From Pseudoneurospora amorphoporcata (lineage: Eukaryota > Ascomycota > Sordariomycetes > Sordariales > Sordariaceae): a stretch of 35,318 nt of DNA. Below are positions 10,482 through 19,625 of this stretch, piece by piece (positions within the stretch are counted from its first letter, which is position 1; every line of letters starts with the position of its first letter). The position numbers and the translations under genes were made by a program. Location of the stretch: assembly GCA_033297205.1 (NCBI GenBank), contig MU859332.1, positions 1 through 35,318 on the forward strand, read 5' to 3'. The notes under the pieces are model-generated. The model was not told where the DNA came from. It did no database searches and was given only the letters and a program-made list of their open reading frames with translations.

Positions 10482-10600
10482 TGTTATAGGTTAACATTGG
10501 CTATATAGTGTGCACTACGAGTTCTGCCTTGCAAGTAGAATATTGTCTACCTTTTGGTAGTTTGGCGTTGTCGGGACATGTGCACTCTTGTCTTGTTATA
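10482..10600 (+). repeat. Right LTR of the miniature element
   Basis: Direct copy of 10088-10206, preceded by the polypurine tract AGGGAAGGTAG and followed by the target copy ACTAC. Confidence 0.88.
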
Positions 10601-11132
10601 ACTACAGCTCGTCGAGTGTTGCGTTCTAGGCCGCTAAGGCCGTAAGTATATTTGTATACTATTATTCTACCGTAGTAATATTGAGCTCCCTCTATAAAAG
10701 GGCTACGCGTAAGGAGTTAATATCGTTCTATATAGCTACTACGTTCTTCTACAGCATTATATTCTCTTTAATAATTTTAGTATATTTGGCTTATTATTAG
10801 TTAACTTAATTGGCTTGCCGAGCCTTAAAGGCTTCGAGGACGGCTACTCGTGCCTTAGAGGCTTCTACCTCCTACTTAACTGAAGACAACTCGCTTCTAG
10901 TCGTAAAGACTTCGTTATTAAGCTCCTTGAGCTTAATGTCGAAGTAGTAAAGTAATTTTATAACTTTATAGGAGGCCCTAGCTGTCTTAGCAAAGTTGCT
11001 AGGGACCGTAAGGCTAGTGGCCTCCTCCTTACAAATAAGTTAGAGGTACTGAAAGCCCTACAGCAAGGCCGGGAAAACCTCGCGCAGATCAACTCGATCC
11101 GCGGGCGGCTTATTCTCACCAGGACCAGACAT
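10601..11132 (-). pseudogene. gag N-terminal part of element 3
   Basis: The frame from ATG 11132 reads MSGPGENKPPADRVDLREVF, then a long Lys/Glu/Leu-rich coiled-coil-like region with TAG/TAA at Gln-type positions. The frame stays the same down to 10601. It continues after the miniature element at 10082-10009, provided the insert and one 5-bp target copy are left out (518 bp, not a multiple of three). No family name beyond LTR-retrotransposon gag can be given. Confidence 0.72.
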
Positions 11133-11314
11133 CTTATCGTGATCGAGTGACGAAAAAGGAAATGAAGGTTGGATACTTCTCTTACGCTCGCGATTCGCTC
11201 GCTGTTCTCAAATGCTTGACTAATGCTCGCTTCGTATGGACCGGTGTCGTATACGCTCTCTGTAGGTTACTTGACGATTGTACGATTCGCCGAAATGTGA
11301 TATCGTAATGACCG

Positions 11315-11587
11315 TGTTACTGCGGTAGTCTCTTACTACGCTTGATCAATCCAAAATCACTTGTTGCGCTTTAACGCGAAGGTTTGGTACAATAAAGTGT
11401 TACGGGGCGCGAGCAAGCACTAAGCTAGGACTTTGATTGTTGTGCGAGGGACAAGAAGAGAGTCCTGTGTGCGTACGAGAACTATGTAAGGTATAGAGCG
11501 GTGGGTCTACCACATGGACCCACCTAGAGCCACCATGTCATATAATAGCAGTATATATACAAGAACAAGCAAGCAATACCTATAACA
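11315..11587 (-). repeat. 5' LTR of element 3 (3' limit uncertain)
   Basis: On the minus strand begins TGTTATAGGTATTGC at 11587, the same first nine bases as the miniature element and (mutated) element 1. It contains a TATATATAC stretch near 11555 that could be a TATA box. The likely end is GTAACA at 11315, some 180 bp before the gag ATG. No second copy is in the window to confirm it. Confidence 0.55.
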
Positions 11588-12170
11588 GTATACCAACTAT
11601 ACTCGCCAGCTAGTAGAAAGGTTCTAAGTAGGTAATAAAATTTGGTTGAACCTTAAGAACTACGCTTCCCTGAGACTTAAGAAGAAATTAGATTGGTTAT
11701 ACGCGAAATAAATAGTTTTTCGAGTTTTCTCCCTATTAGTTGTAGAACTTACAGGTCTGCTGAATAACGTCTATAATATCTTCTACGTTAACCTTCTTCG
11801 GAAGGCTACAGACGACCTACTACTAAGGTAAGTTATGGCAAACTATTAACCGCTTCCAATTCTAGTAGAAGGGGAGGAAGAATACTTCGTAGAGAAAATC
11901 TTGTACGTAAACGGTCCCCCAACGAATAAGAAGGTTTATATTAAATAAAAAGGGTATTACAAACTCTTATAGTACCCCTTAGAGGACTTTGTAGAGTTAA
12001 AGGCTTTAAAAGTCTTCGAAAAGGAGTATAAGGACGCCCGAGTTAATAACGGACCATTAGATCGTTTTACGAGGAATAAGGTCAAGCGGAAAAAGACGAA
12101 GTTAAGTAGAAGAAGCGGTAGGGCGAACTAAAAGGCTCCTTCTCTGAAAAGTCACTAGGGTCTTAGAGTA
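11588..12170 (+). pseudogene. Integrase C-terminus and chromodomain of element 4
   Basis: Frame starting at 11590 reads YTNYTRQLVERF, stop, then VGNKIWLNLKNYASLRLKKK (11627-11686), the GPY/F-type module found after the integrase core. It ends in a chromodomain: EEEYFVEKILYV at about 11875-11910, then VYIK-stop-KGYY, where the stop stands in the place of the usual Trp. A basic tail follows. The codon context fits RIP (TGG to TAG/TAA). Confidence 0.8.
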
Positions 12171-12292
12171 CCCCTAATTATACTGGCTAACAACTCAACC
12201 AACCGAACAACATTAAGCCCTAGGACGAGCGAGGGTAGTAATAGTTCTAGCAATAGTAGTTATTAACGGAAAGTAAGAAAGAGAGCGAGTTT

Positions 12293-12792
12293 AAAAGAGG
12301 GGAGGGATGTTGGGTCTTGTTAAAAGATGAAGGTAGTTTGCGTAACGCGGTTGTGGCTGGAGGGAGGAAAGAGGGGAACTAATGTTATAAGTTTAGCGCC
12401 CAATACTAGTATTTAGTATATAGTTAGCCAAACGACGAGTGCTAGCAATACACGCCAAGCCAGTAAGGTACTGGTAGGCCTAGAGCCTAATAGTCCCTTC
12501 TAGCTTCTATACGATTATATACTTAGATTGTAGGACTGCCTCAGGTAGTCAGGCACCTATACTAGCGCACGGCCTTAAAGGATAGGCGACAAGGTCCGCT
12601 CTACGAGCTAGTTTTTCTTCTCTTTTCTTCTTATAGAACTTTAATTAATTATTTTAATATCAGCACCTGCGTATCGCTCTGCTGTCCTCTTACACTATAA
12701 CGTAGAAGGAATAGTATCCTTAGCAATCAGCCTTCTATACTACAAGATAGTACAAAGTAGTTACAAGGTACAGTACTAGCTATACGTTAATA
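12293..12792 (+). repeat. Polypurine tract and 3' LTR of element 4
   Basis: The tract AAAAGAGGGGAGGGA (12293-12307) is directly followed by TGTTGGGTC (12308). The LTR ends CGTTAATA at 12792; a copy of the last 98 bp at 33893-33990 ends CGTTAACA, which shows the TA end is a mutated CA. Length about 485 bp. Confidence 0.78.
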
Positions 12793-12811
12793 ATAGGTAT
12801 TCTATATATTA

Positions 12812-12854
12812 CCAGTCACGACCCCACAACTGGCCACCCCCCACAATGCAGCCA
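12812..12854 (+). repeat. Left terminal inverted repeat of Fot1-like element
   Basis: 43 bp, inverted copy of 14656-14698 with two mismatches, both C/T. Preceded by TA. Confidence 0.95.
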
Positions 12855-12954
12855 TGTTGCATCGCGTTTTCCCCTCCTTTCGCATCACCACCTTCTTTCT
12901 CCCAACCACAACAACTCTACCAAAACACTATCGTTTTGATTGATTTCTATCGCA

Positions 12955-14574
12955 ATGAGCTCGTCTTTGCTTCAGCAAGCCCTCGATGACATTCACAGCG
13001 GACTTTCCCAACGTGCAGCGGCCAAGAAGTATAGGATTCCTCGGTCTACCCTTAGCAACCGTGTTAAAGGCCGTCCTACTAAGCGCGACGCGAAAGTTAA
13101 CACCCAAAGGCTATCGCTAACCCAAGAAAGCTTCCTATACGACTGGATACTAAATGAGGAGAAGGCTAGCCGTGCTCTCAACTGTCGTCAAGTATCAAGC
13201 TTCGCCTCAGCCATCCTGAAACAAGGCCACGATACTAACCCTCTAGGAGTACGATGGATAGACCGGTTCCTAAAGAGAAACCCTACTATCAAGACCAAAC
13301 TTTCGAAGCCACTCGAGTCCGCCAGAGTCAGAGGGTCTACCCAGGAAGCCTTCACGAAGTTCTTCGACCTTCTAGAAGCCCAGATTCACGACAAGGGTAT
13401 TATCCCAGCTAACATTGCTAATATAGATGAACATAGTCTTCAGGAGTTAGAATCTAAGGATAGCAAAGTGCTTGGGACCGTTTTAACAAAGAAAGTATAC
13501 TTAACATCAACTGATGTAACAACCTGGATATCTATAATCGAGGTAGGCATAGCCGAAGGCACGTAGTTAATACTTGTTATCATCTTTACTAGTGCCAGCC
13601 TCCAAGGACAATGGTTCCCTGACGATATGGACTATACCCTTAAGAGTTGGAAGTATAGCCACTCTTTGAGCGGTTGGAGCAACTCAGAGATCGCTTTGCA
13701 ATGGCTGAAAGAGGTGTATCTCCCAGAAACGAAGCTCAGTGGCGATGCTTGGCGGCTTCTAGTACTTGATGAGCACTCGAGTCACCTGTCAGACGATTTC
13801 CTCATCGAGGCATATACTAACAAAGTCCAGCTCCTCTTCTTACCTCCTCATACCTCCCATAAGACCCAGCCTCTCGACCGCTCTATCTTTGCCGCTATTA
13901 AGTCGTATTTCCGAGACTATACGAAAGACTTTGCCTCCTTTCTAGCATCTGCACCAGTAAATAAACAATGATTTCTTCAGTGTTATAAAAAGGCATCACA
14001 AGAGGGGGTGAGCCCCAGAAACCTCAGATCAGGCTTCAGAAAGACTGGAATATGGCTACTGAATAGGTCTGCTGTCCTCGACGACCCCAACGCTGTTATT
14101 GAAGACAATACCCTGCCCGCCGTCCCCAACGAGCCTTCCCGGGCCAGAACACCACCCATATCAGACCTTTCTAACCAGAACGTTGTCTTTCAGACTCCCA
14201 AGAAGGCTAAGGATGTCCTAGATGCTATTCACAAAAAAGTTTCTATTCTTGATCGTGATGTTAGGGAGGTTATTACCAAGACAGCTAAGGCCATTAATAA
14301 TAACAACTCTAAGGTAGTTGCACTACACCATCAAATGCAGTATCTACAGACTGAGTTAGCTTCCCAGAAGCCTAGAACTAAGAGGAAGGTTAAAGAAGAG
14401 GGTAATGATAAATTTGCACGTGTAACCGAGATCATCAAAGCAAACAAGGAGTTACAGCAGGCCCTTAAGAGGAAGAGGGTTGCCCCAGCAACGAACGAGA
14501 CCAATACAGCCCCAAAGCTTCATAGAGCACTTGTAGAAACACTGCATGCTATTGAGGAGCATGAGAATAAATAA
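12955..14574 (+). pseudogene. Fot1/Pogo-family transposase with two internal stops
   Basis: A single frame of 539 codons, broken by TAG at 13564 and TGA at 13969. The ATG at 12955 is the first in frame. The N-terminus (about residues 1-45) is a psq-type helix-turn-helix (SQRAAAKKYRIPRSTLSNRV). A CENP-B/Tc5-type DNA-binding part follows (to about 125), then the DDE nuclease: first Asp in NIDEH (residue 158), second in VLDEHSSH, third in QPLDRSIF, with 35 residues between the second and third as usual for Pogo. The C-terminal part is Lys/Arg-rich and coil-like. The TAG fits a RIP change from CAG; the TGA stands where homologues would have Trp. All three catalytic Asp are intact, so inactivation rests on two base changes. 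Confidence 0.9.
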
Positions 14575-14655
14575 ATGAACATTTCAAATAGTGAAAATCC
14601 CTACAAAAGTGGCCAGTTTTTGATGTTATCTGACTAGTGGTGATGTTTCTACATG

Positions 14656-14698
14656 TGGCTGCATTATGGGGGGTGGCCAGTTGTGAGGTCGTGACTGG
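14656..14698 (-). repeat. Right terminal inverted repeat of Fot1-like element
   Basis: 43 bp, inverted copy of 12812-12854, followed by TA. Confidence 0.95.
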
Positions 14699-14700
14699 TA

Positions 14701-15697
14701 GATAATTAATTATTAGATTTATTAGTGTATATTAGTTAAGTGAATTGGTTAGAAATTAGCTATGTAATTGATCCGCTCTAGAAGGTTTAGGGGGTGCCCG
14801 AGTATACCGGAAATGCCAAGACCTCTAAGTTAGGTGGCTGGGGCTCGCCTCATTTAGTTAAGATCTCCACCCTACAATCTAATACAACAAACCACAAACG
14901 TCATTGTGACGATCCCGCCACCCTCGCTTGCCGACTGCCGAAAAAGCACTCAGTCTTGGCCCACTTTAATGTGTCACGTGCACTTGGGAGCTTCTAGGAC
15001 CAAAACTGCAGTAGCCTTCAGCAGGGCACCCCTGTATTGTATTCTTCTTCGCTCTCTTCAACCTACGCTAGACCGATGCCTACCAAGACGACGACATCAG
15101 CCGCCATCGGACAAGCTGCTCTTCGGAACCAGCAGATTGCGCAAAGTATAAACGGCCGCTGCTATAGGCGCGCGAACCAACAACGTTCTCGATGCCATGG
15201 CCAGTCAAGCCAACCACCACGCGCAAGACCACTGCTCACCCCACCAACACAGCATCATGAGCTTCCCTTCTCTAAGTGCTAACACTCCTCCTTCCAGGTG
15301 ACCCCTGTGACAAGGTTGCCTTGCAGCCAAGTGGAAGTGTGCTGCACCGACCACGACCAGTGCCATCCGTCCTCCTGTGCCGCCTACTACGACTACTCCG
15401 ATTACCACCACTACTCAGCCTATCCCTTCCCCCGATCATCACGACTACTACCACGAGCAAGCCGCCTACCAACCCCGGAAATCCTAGCTGTGGAGATAAT
15501 CCTTTGGCTTGTGTTGCTATGTCAAAGTTGCCGCGTCTCGTGGCCAAGAAGAGTAACTAATCATGGGTGACAAACAGGCTCCCCGTGCTCGACTGATGCG
15601 TTGTCAGAATGGTGTTTGCCGACTCTGAAAAAGGGCTATCACATGCTCTGGGCAACGGAAAATTGCTTCCTTGTTCGACATCTATGACACCCAAATG
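14701..15697 (+). other. Intergenic region with a possible frameshifted secreted-protein remnant
   Basis: 14701-14790 is AT-rich flanking DNA. From about 15290 to 15560 two plus-strand frames show Thr/Pro-rich linkers (PTTTTPITTTTQPIPSP in one, ITTTTTSKPPTNPGNPS in the next) and a short end, CGDNPLACVAMSKLPRLV, before a stop at 15558-15560. This looks like the end of an extracellular protein with a Thr/Pro linker and a small Cys-containing tail, broken by a frameshift. It is too short to assign. No start codon or upstream domain was found. Confidence 0.3.
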
Positions 15698-17902
15698 CTA
15701 CCTATCCTTCACATTGCTCACCGGGCGAACAGCCGTCTTGATATCCCCATTCACCTTGCTAGCCACGCTCTCCACCAAGCCACTGACCTTCTCCGTAACC
15801 TTGGCAGCTGAAGACACCGCGGGCATCTTCAAGCACCCCTCAAAGTAATCCTGCAAATCCTCAAAGTCCTCCAGCTCACCCAGCCAGGAAACATACTGAT
15901 CCGGCCTGACAGCCACCACGCATCCCCTCTCCTTATCCACACCATAGTTCTTGTATGCATCGCCGAAGCCCTCATGGTAGCTGACATCATCGACAAAGAT
16001 CTTGTCATAGTCCCAGCCAACGTGCTCGTCGAAGGGGTGTAGAACCTCGGGGAAGTCCCTGAGAACCTCCGTCTCGGTACGCTTGGCCGAATGGATGGTC
16101 AAGACCTCCACAACACTGTCAATGGGCTTATCCTTTGGCGTGATCCTGCGAATGAAGCTATCTGGAGCGTCCAGCTTTGCGCAAAACTTGTCCACGCGCG
16201 CCTTCTGCTCAGGAGCACGGATGTTGCCGGCGAACAGCACGACGCGGAAGCGACCGTCGGCCTTGAGCCGCTCCTGCAAGTGCCATGGTCTGCCGTCCGC
16301 TTGGAGGAGCACCTTGAAGCTGTTGAAGCGCTTGCCAACCGGCAACCCAGTAGCAAGGGCCTGCTTCTTCGCAAACTCGTCTTCGCTGATCTTCTTCGCT
16401 GTGAGCGCAAGCCTGGCGCTCTTCTCGGTACCGTCACCCTGCAGAGCCGCATCGCCGGGCTTGACGACAAGAATGCTGGTGCCGTAGTCGACGGAAAGGC
16501 CGGAAGCGAACAAGTTGCCCTTGACAAAGGTGTCTTTGAACTCATCCATGTTGATACCCTCCGCGTCCATCATGTCCTTGGCGGGCCGGCCGGAAAAGAG
16601 ACGGCTGAACTTGTGGTCGAATTCGATCAGGTCCTTGGCCACGCGCCGGCGTTCGCTCTGGTAGGTGCCGAGGATGGCACGCTTGCAGATGCCCTTGGCT
16701 ACCAGAGCGACCTTCCAGCCGAGGTTGAAGGTATCCTGCACCGAGACGTTCATGCCCAGGCCAGCCTTGGGCGAGTGGGTGTGCACGGCATCTCCCGCCA
16801 AAAAGACACGGTTGTGCACGTCGAACTGGTTGCCCACGCGCTGGCCGATTTGGTACGCCGTCCACCAATCGCAGTACGCATAGTCGACCTTGTATGGCGC
16901 AAGAATCTTCTGCGCGGCCTTGAAGATAAACTCGGGCGTAATCTTGGACCTATCCGCGCGCCCGCTGGCATCGGGCCTGACTTCCTTCAGCTGGGTGTAG
17001 AACCTGACAATCTTGTTCTCGCGGGGGATGATCATCAGACTGCCGTTGTCGGCCGAGTGAATGGCGCAGCGCATGCGGATGTCGGGGAAATCGGTGATGG
17101 GGATGATGTCCATGACGCCCCAGACAAAATCAGTCGCGTCGCCGATGAGCTCTAGGCCGAGAGCCCGGCGAGTCCAGCTGCGGGCGCCGTCGCATCCGAT
17201 GACGTACTTGGCGTGGACGACCTCACTCTCGCCGCAGCGGGCGCGGCTGGCGGCGATCATACGCGCTTCCTCGTCGAAATCCCCTTGGAGATTACTCCTG
17301 AACAAGCCATCGGGCACCTTGCTGGCACTCATGACCTGGGGCGGCGCAGACTCCTCCTCGGTCAACATCCTCAGGGTGACAGTGACAGGGTACGCCTCAT
17401 CATCATCAACCTTGGACTCATCAATTACCAAGCTCTCGGGCAACACGCCACGCTCAATCTTGATGGTGTCCCTGGAGTACTTCTTGATGTTGTCCAAAAA
17501 GATGGTCTCGATGCGGCCCTGGTGGAGGACGACCTGCTGGAAGCGGCACAAGCCGACGATGGTGTCGGGGATGCGGTCCGAGCGGCGGATGATGCCGTCC
17601 GCGTCGGGATTCCACATGCAGATCTCGATCATGTGGTTGGACTCCTTCCACACGCGGTCCGCGAACCCGAAGCTGTCGAAGATCTCGAGACTGCGGCATT
17701 GTAGACCGTCGGCTTGGCCGCAGAAGATCTTGGTGTTGCGCTTGTCTATGATGCGGGCCTTGATACCGCAGTGCGCCATCCACGTTGCGGCCATGAGGCT
17801 GTCTTGGTTGTCAGTTTACAAGCTTATGAGGGGGGAAGTCTGGTCTTACCCTGCAGGCCCGGCACCAATAATGATGACATCCACATTGGACTGTTGAACC
17901 AT
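15698..17902 (-). CDS. Phenol 2-monooxygenase-like FAD-dependent hydroxylase
   Basis: Two exons, 17902-17850 and 17798-15698, joined across a 51-bp GTAAGA...CAG intron (17849-17799) with CTGAC near its middle; the product is 717 residues. Exon 1 encodes MVQQSNVDVIIIGAGPAG, the FAD dinucleotide fold (GxGxxG at 13-18), which the exon join completes. Further family marks are the DG motif (VIGCDGARSWTRR, about 217-229), the GD motif (FLAGDAVHTHSPKAGLGMN, about 350-368), and a C-terminal thioredoxin-like dimerisation domain ending near RGCVVAVRPDQYVSWLG. Enzymes of this family use NADPH and O2 to hydroxylate phenols to catechols, in the cytosol. The Trichosporon enzyme is of similar length (about 665). 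The exact substrate cannot be told from sequence. It is transcribed divergently from the receptor-like gene at 19626. Long antisense frames (such as 16091-17155) are shadows. Confidence 0.93.
17799..17849 (-). other. Intron of the phenol monooxygenase-like gene
   Basis: Donor GTAAGA directly after GCAGG, branch-like CTGAC, acceptor AG at 17800-17799. Joining restores GAGPAGLMAA, the conserved FAD-binding sequence. Confidence 0.9.
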
Positions 17903-19625
17903 ACGAAGGAGGTTATCACGTGAGACGATTGAGTTGTGTGGTGAATGTCTTGATTGATTGAAGAGAGAGAGCAAGAAAGTAATGACAAAGGAGGACAAAG
18001 TCCGACTTATATACAGGGTAGCCATGTGTGGATCGTATCCACTAATGCCAAGATATAGCAATGGCTTGAACATGGACTCCTTTCCTTAGGCTGGGTGGTG
18101 ACAGCAGCAGACATGGTTGCTCGTTATTAATAATCATAGAACAGTAAGCAAGGATGATCATCGGAGCGGAAGGGCCTGGACTTGCTGTCGGGGCATGATC
18201 TCAAGACACTCCCACTTTCTCGCTCATATGGTCGTGAAACACTGTTGAGAATGTCGGACATTCGGCATCTCAGACACACAAATTGAAGATAACGTTCCAA
18301 GAAGAGTCAAAGTTCGAAACCGAAGCCCGTTCGTCCGGTACGATCATCACCGTGCACATTAATTGTCTGGCCCCTCAATGTTTCTGCAGGCAGGTGAATA
18401 TCATTCACGTGGCTTCTTTGCCATGGGGGCTGACCGCTGACGGGGACGAGAATCCGAGAGAACATGGATGGCGAGAATACGTAGTCGAAGAACAGTGCTG
18501 GGGTGTAAGCAACACCACCGCACGATACGCAAAGGCAGACTCTGAACGTGAATAGGAAGGTAGATTGTAGAACGACACTACTCACCTGTCAACCTGTCAA
18601 CCTGTTATCCTCCCGCCCCTCTTTCCACTTCCCGTCAATTCCAACTTTACTCCCACCCGCCCACCCGTTGATGATTCCAGTATCTCCGCTCAAGTCTGAA
18701 GTCTCAAGATCCAACTTTATTGCTGGATACTAGTCTAGTATATTCGGAGATGAAGGCACATGCAGTGGCTGAACCTCTTTCTCGCTTCCATTTCTCGCTT
18801 CCGCTTTCTCGAGTTTCTGACTTTCTATACCAGACAGATGCAGTTAGGTTTTGACTGATCGACAACACTACCTCGGGCCTCCCTCCAGAGAACCGAGAAC
18901 CGGGGGCCGGCCGGGATCGAGGATTAGGAAGGGCAACTGAAGATCTCGTACTTCGTAACACCCTGTCAGTGTCAAGAAAACTCAAACAGGTAGGTGTCTG
19001 CCGTCAGCCAGCCTGCCAGCCAGCCGGGACTGCTAGTTGTAGCTGCCAGGTAATGTAAGGTATTATACTTAATACATAGTGTAGTGTACGAGACGGGACG
19101 GGATGTGATAGATACACTACTGGACGGGTGGCCTATAGGTAGCCAAGGACTGTACTGTATCTATGCATACCTTACCGGTATATATGGTAGGGAAGGAAGT
19201 CGACATTGACATGACATTGAAGTGTTTCGAAACACCTCGATCACTCCTTCCTTCAGCTAGCTGCTCGTCTCGGAGTCGTCAGTTCTCGTTCACAAGCGTG
19301 AACCACCGGAGCACCCGATTGAGACATTTCCCATCCCCTTTAACAGAAGAACCTGACGCCCCGAGCGTCCGTTTCATTCGTTCATTCTGTCGCTCATCTG
19401 TCGTCACTTGTGTAGACCCTTACCTCTACGCACAAACACTACCATGTGTCCGTGGGCTTCCGTGCGCAAGAGCATCGCGGTGAAGCCTTTTAGCCTTTTT
19501 GGGTTGTACTTGCCCGGTGGGCACGCTTTTCGCCCTTCTCTCTTTCATCATACACACACCAGGACACGCAGTCCAGCCCAGTCTCCACCACTACCGGTAC
19601 AGGGTAGACTAGTCGCCAACTCGCC
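17903..19625. other. Divergent intergenic region, 1.7 kb
   Basis: Lies between the 5' ends of the monooxygenase-like gene (-) and the receptor-like gene (+), so it should hold both promoters. There are pyrimidine-rich stretches (for example 18600-18660 and 19540-19600) of the kind seen before fungal start sites, and a TATATAC at 18008-18014 about 100 bp upstream of the monooxygenase start. Open frames at 18283-18555 and 18704-18985 have no recognisable features and are not called. Confidence 0.5.

Larger units (their letters stand above)
10088..10600 (+). mobile_element. Miniature LTR element (TRIM-like), 513 bp
   Basis: Two direct 119-bp repeats (10088-10206 and 10482-10600) both begin TGTTATAGGTT and end in TGTTATA. 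They differ by a handful of transitions only. The flanks are ACTAT (10083-10087) and ACTAC (10601-10605), a 5-bp target duplication with one C-to-T change. The internal 275 bp have no gag or pol frame. The run AGGGAAGGTAG (10471-10481) just before the second repeat is a polypurine tract. This is the structure of a terminal-repeat retrotransposon in miniature, which must be mobilised by a full element. The insertion is inside the gag of element 3. Confidence 0.85.
10009..11587 (-). mobile_element. Element 3: LTR retrotransposon, 5' LTR and gag, cut by element 2
   Basis: Minus strand: an LTR starting TGTTATAGG at 11587 and ending near 11315, then gag from ATG 11132 down to 10009, where element 2 interrupts it. 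Gag is also interrupted by the miniature element at 10088-10600. On the right, 11588 resumes the integrase frame of element 4, so element 3 was inserted there. The LTR end near 11315 (TGTTAC on the plus strand) is a best guess. Confidence 0.78.
11588..12792 (+). mobile_element. Element 4: 3' end of a Ty3/Gypsy chromovirus
   Basis: Carries the C-terminal integrase module, a chromodomain, a polypurine tract and a 485-bp 3' LTR. The 5' part is displaced by the insertion of element 3 at 11587/11588 and should lie left of the window. Many TAG/TAA codons interrupt the frame. This is the outermost and so probably the oldest layer of the nest. Confidence 0.82.
12812..14698 (+). mobile_element. Fot1/Pogo-type DNA transposon, complete ends, 1887 bp
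   Basis: Perfectly placed terminal inverted repeats of 43 bp (12812-12854 and 14656-14698, two mismatches) begin CCAGTCACGACC. They are flanked by the TA target duplication (12810-12811 and 14699-14700) used by Tc1/mariner elements. The interior holds one long transposase frame with two stops. The size is that of Fot1-like elements (about 1.9 kb). Confidence 0.95.

Noticed and set aside
16091..17155. 354-codon plus-strand frame opposite the phenol monooxygenase-like gene
   Set aside because: Antisense shadow of a GC-rich coding exon; the minus strand has the family motifs and splicing.
18283..18985. Frames in the divergent promoter region
   Set aside because: Short, unrelated to any family I know, and placed where two promoters are expected.
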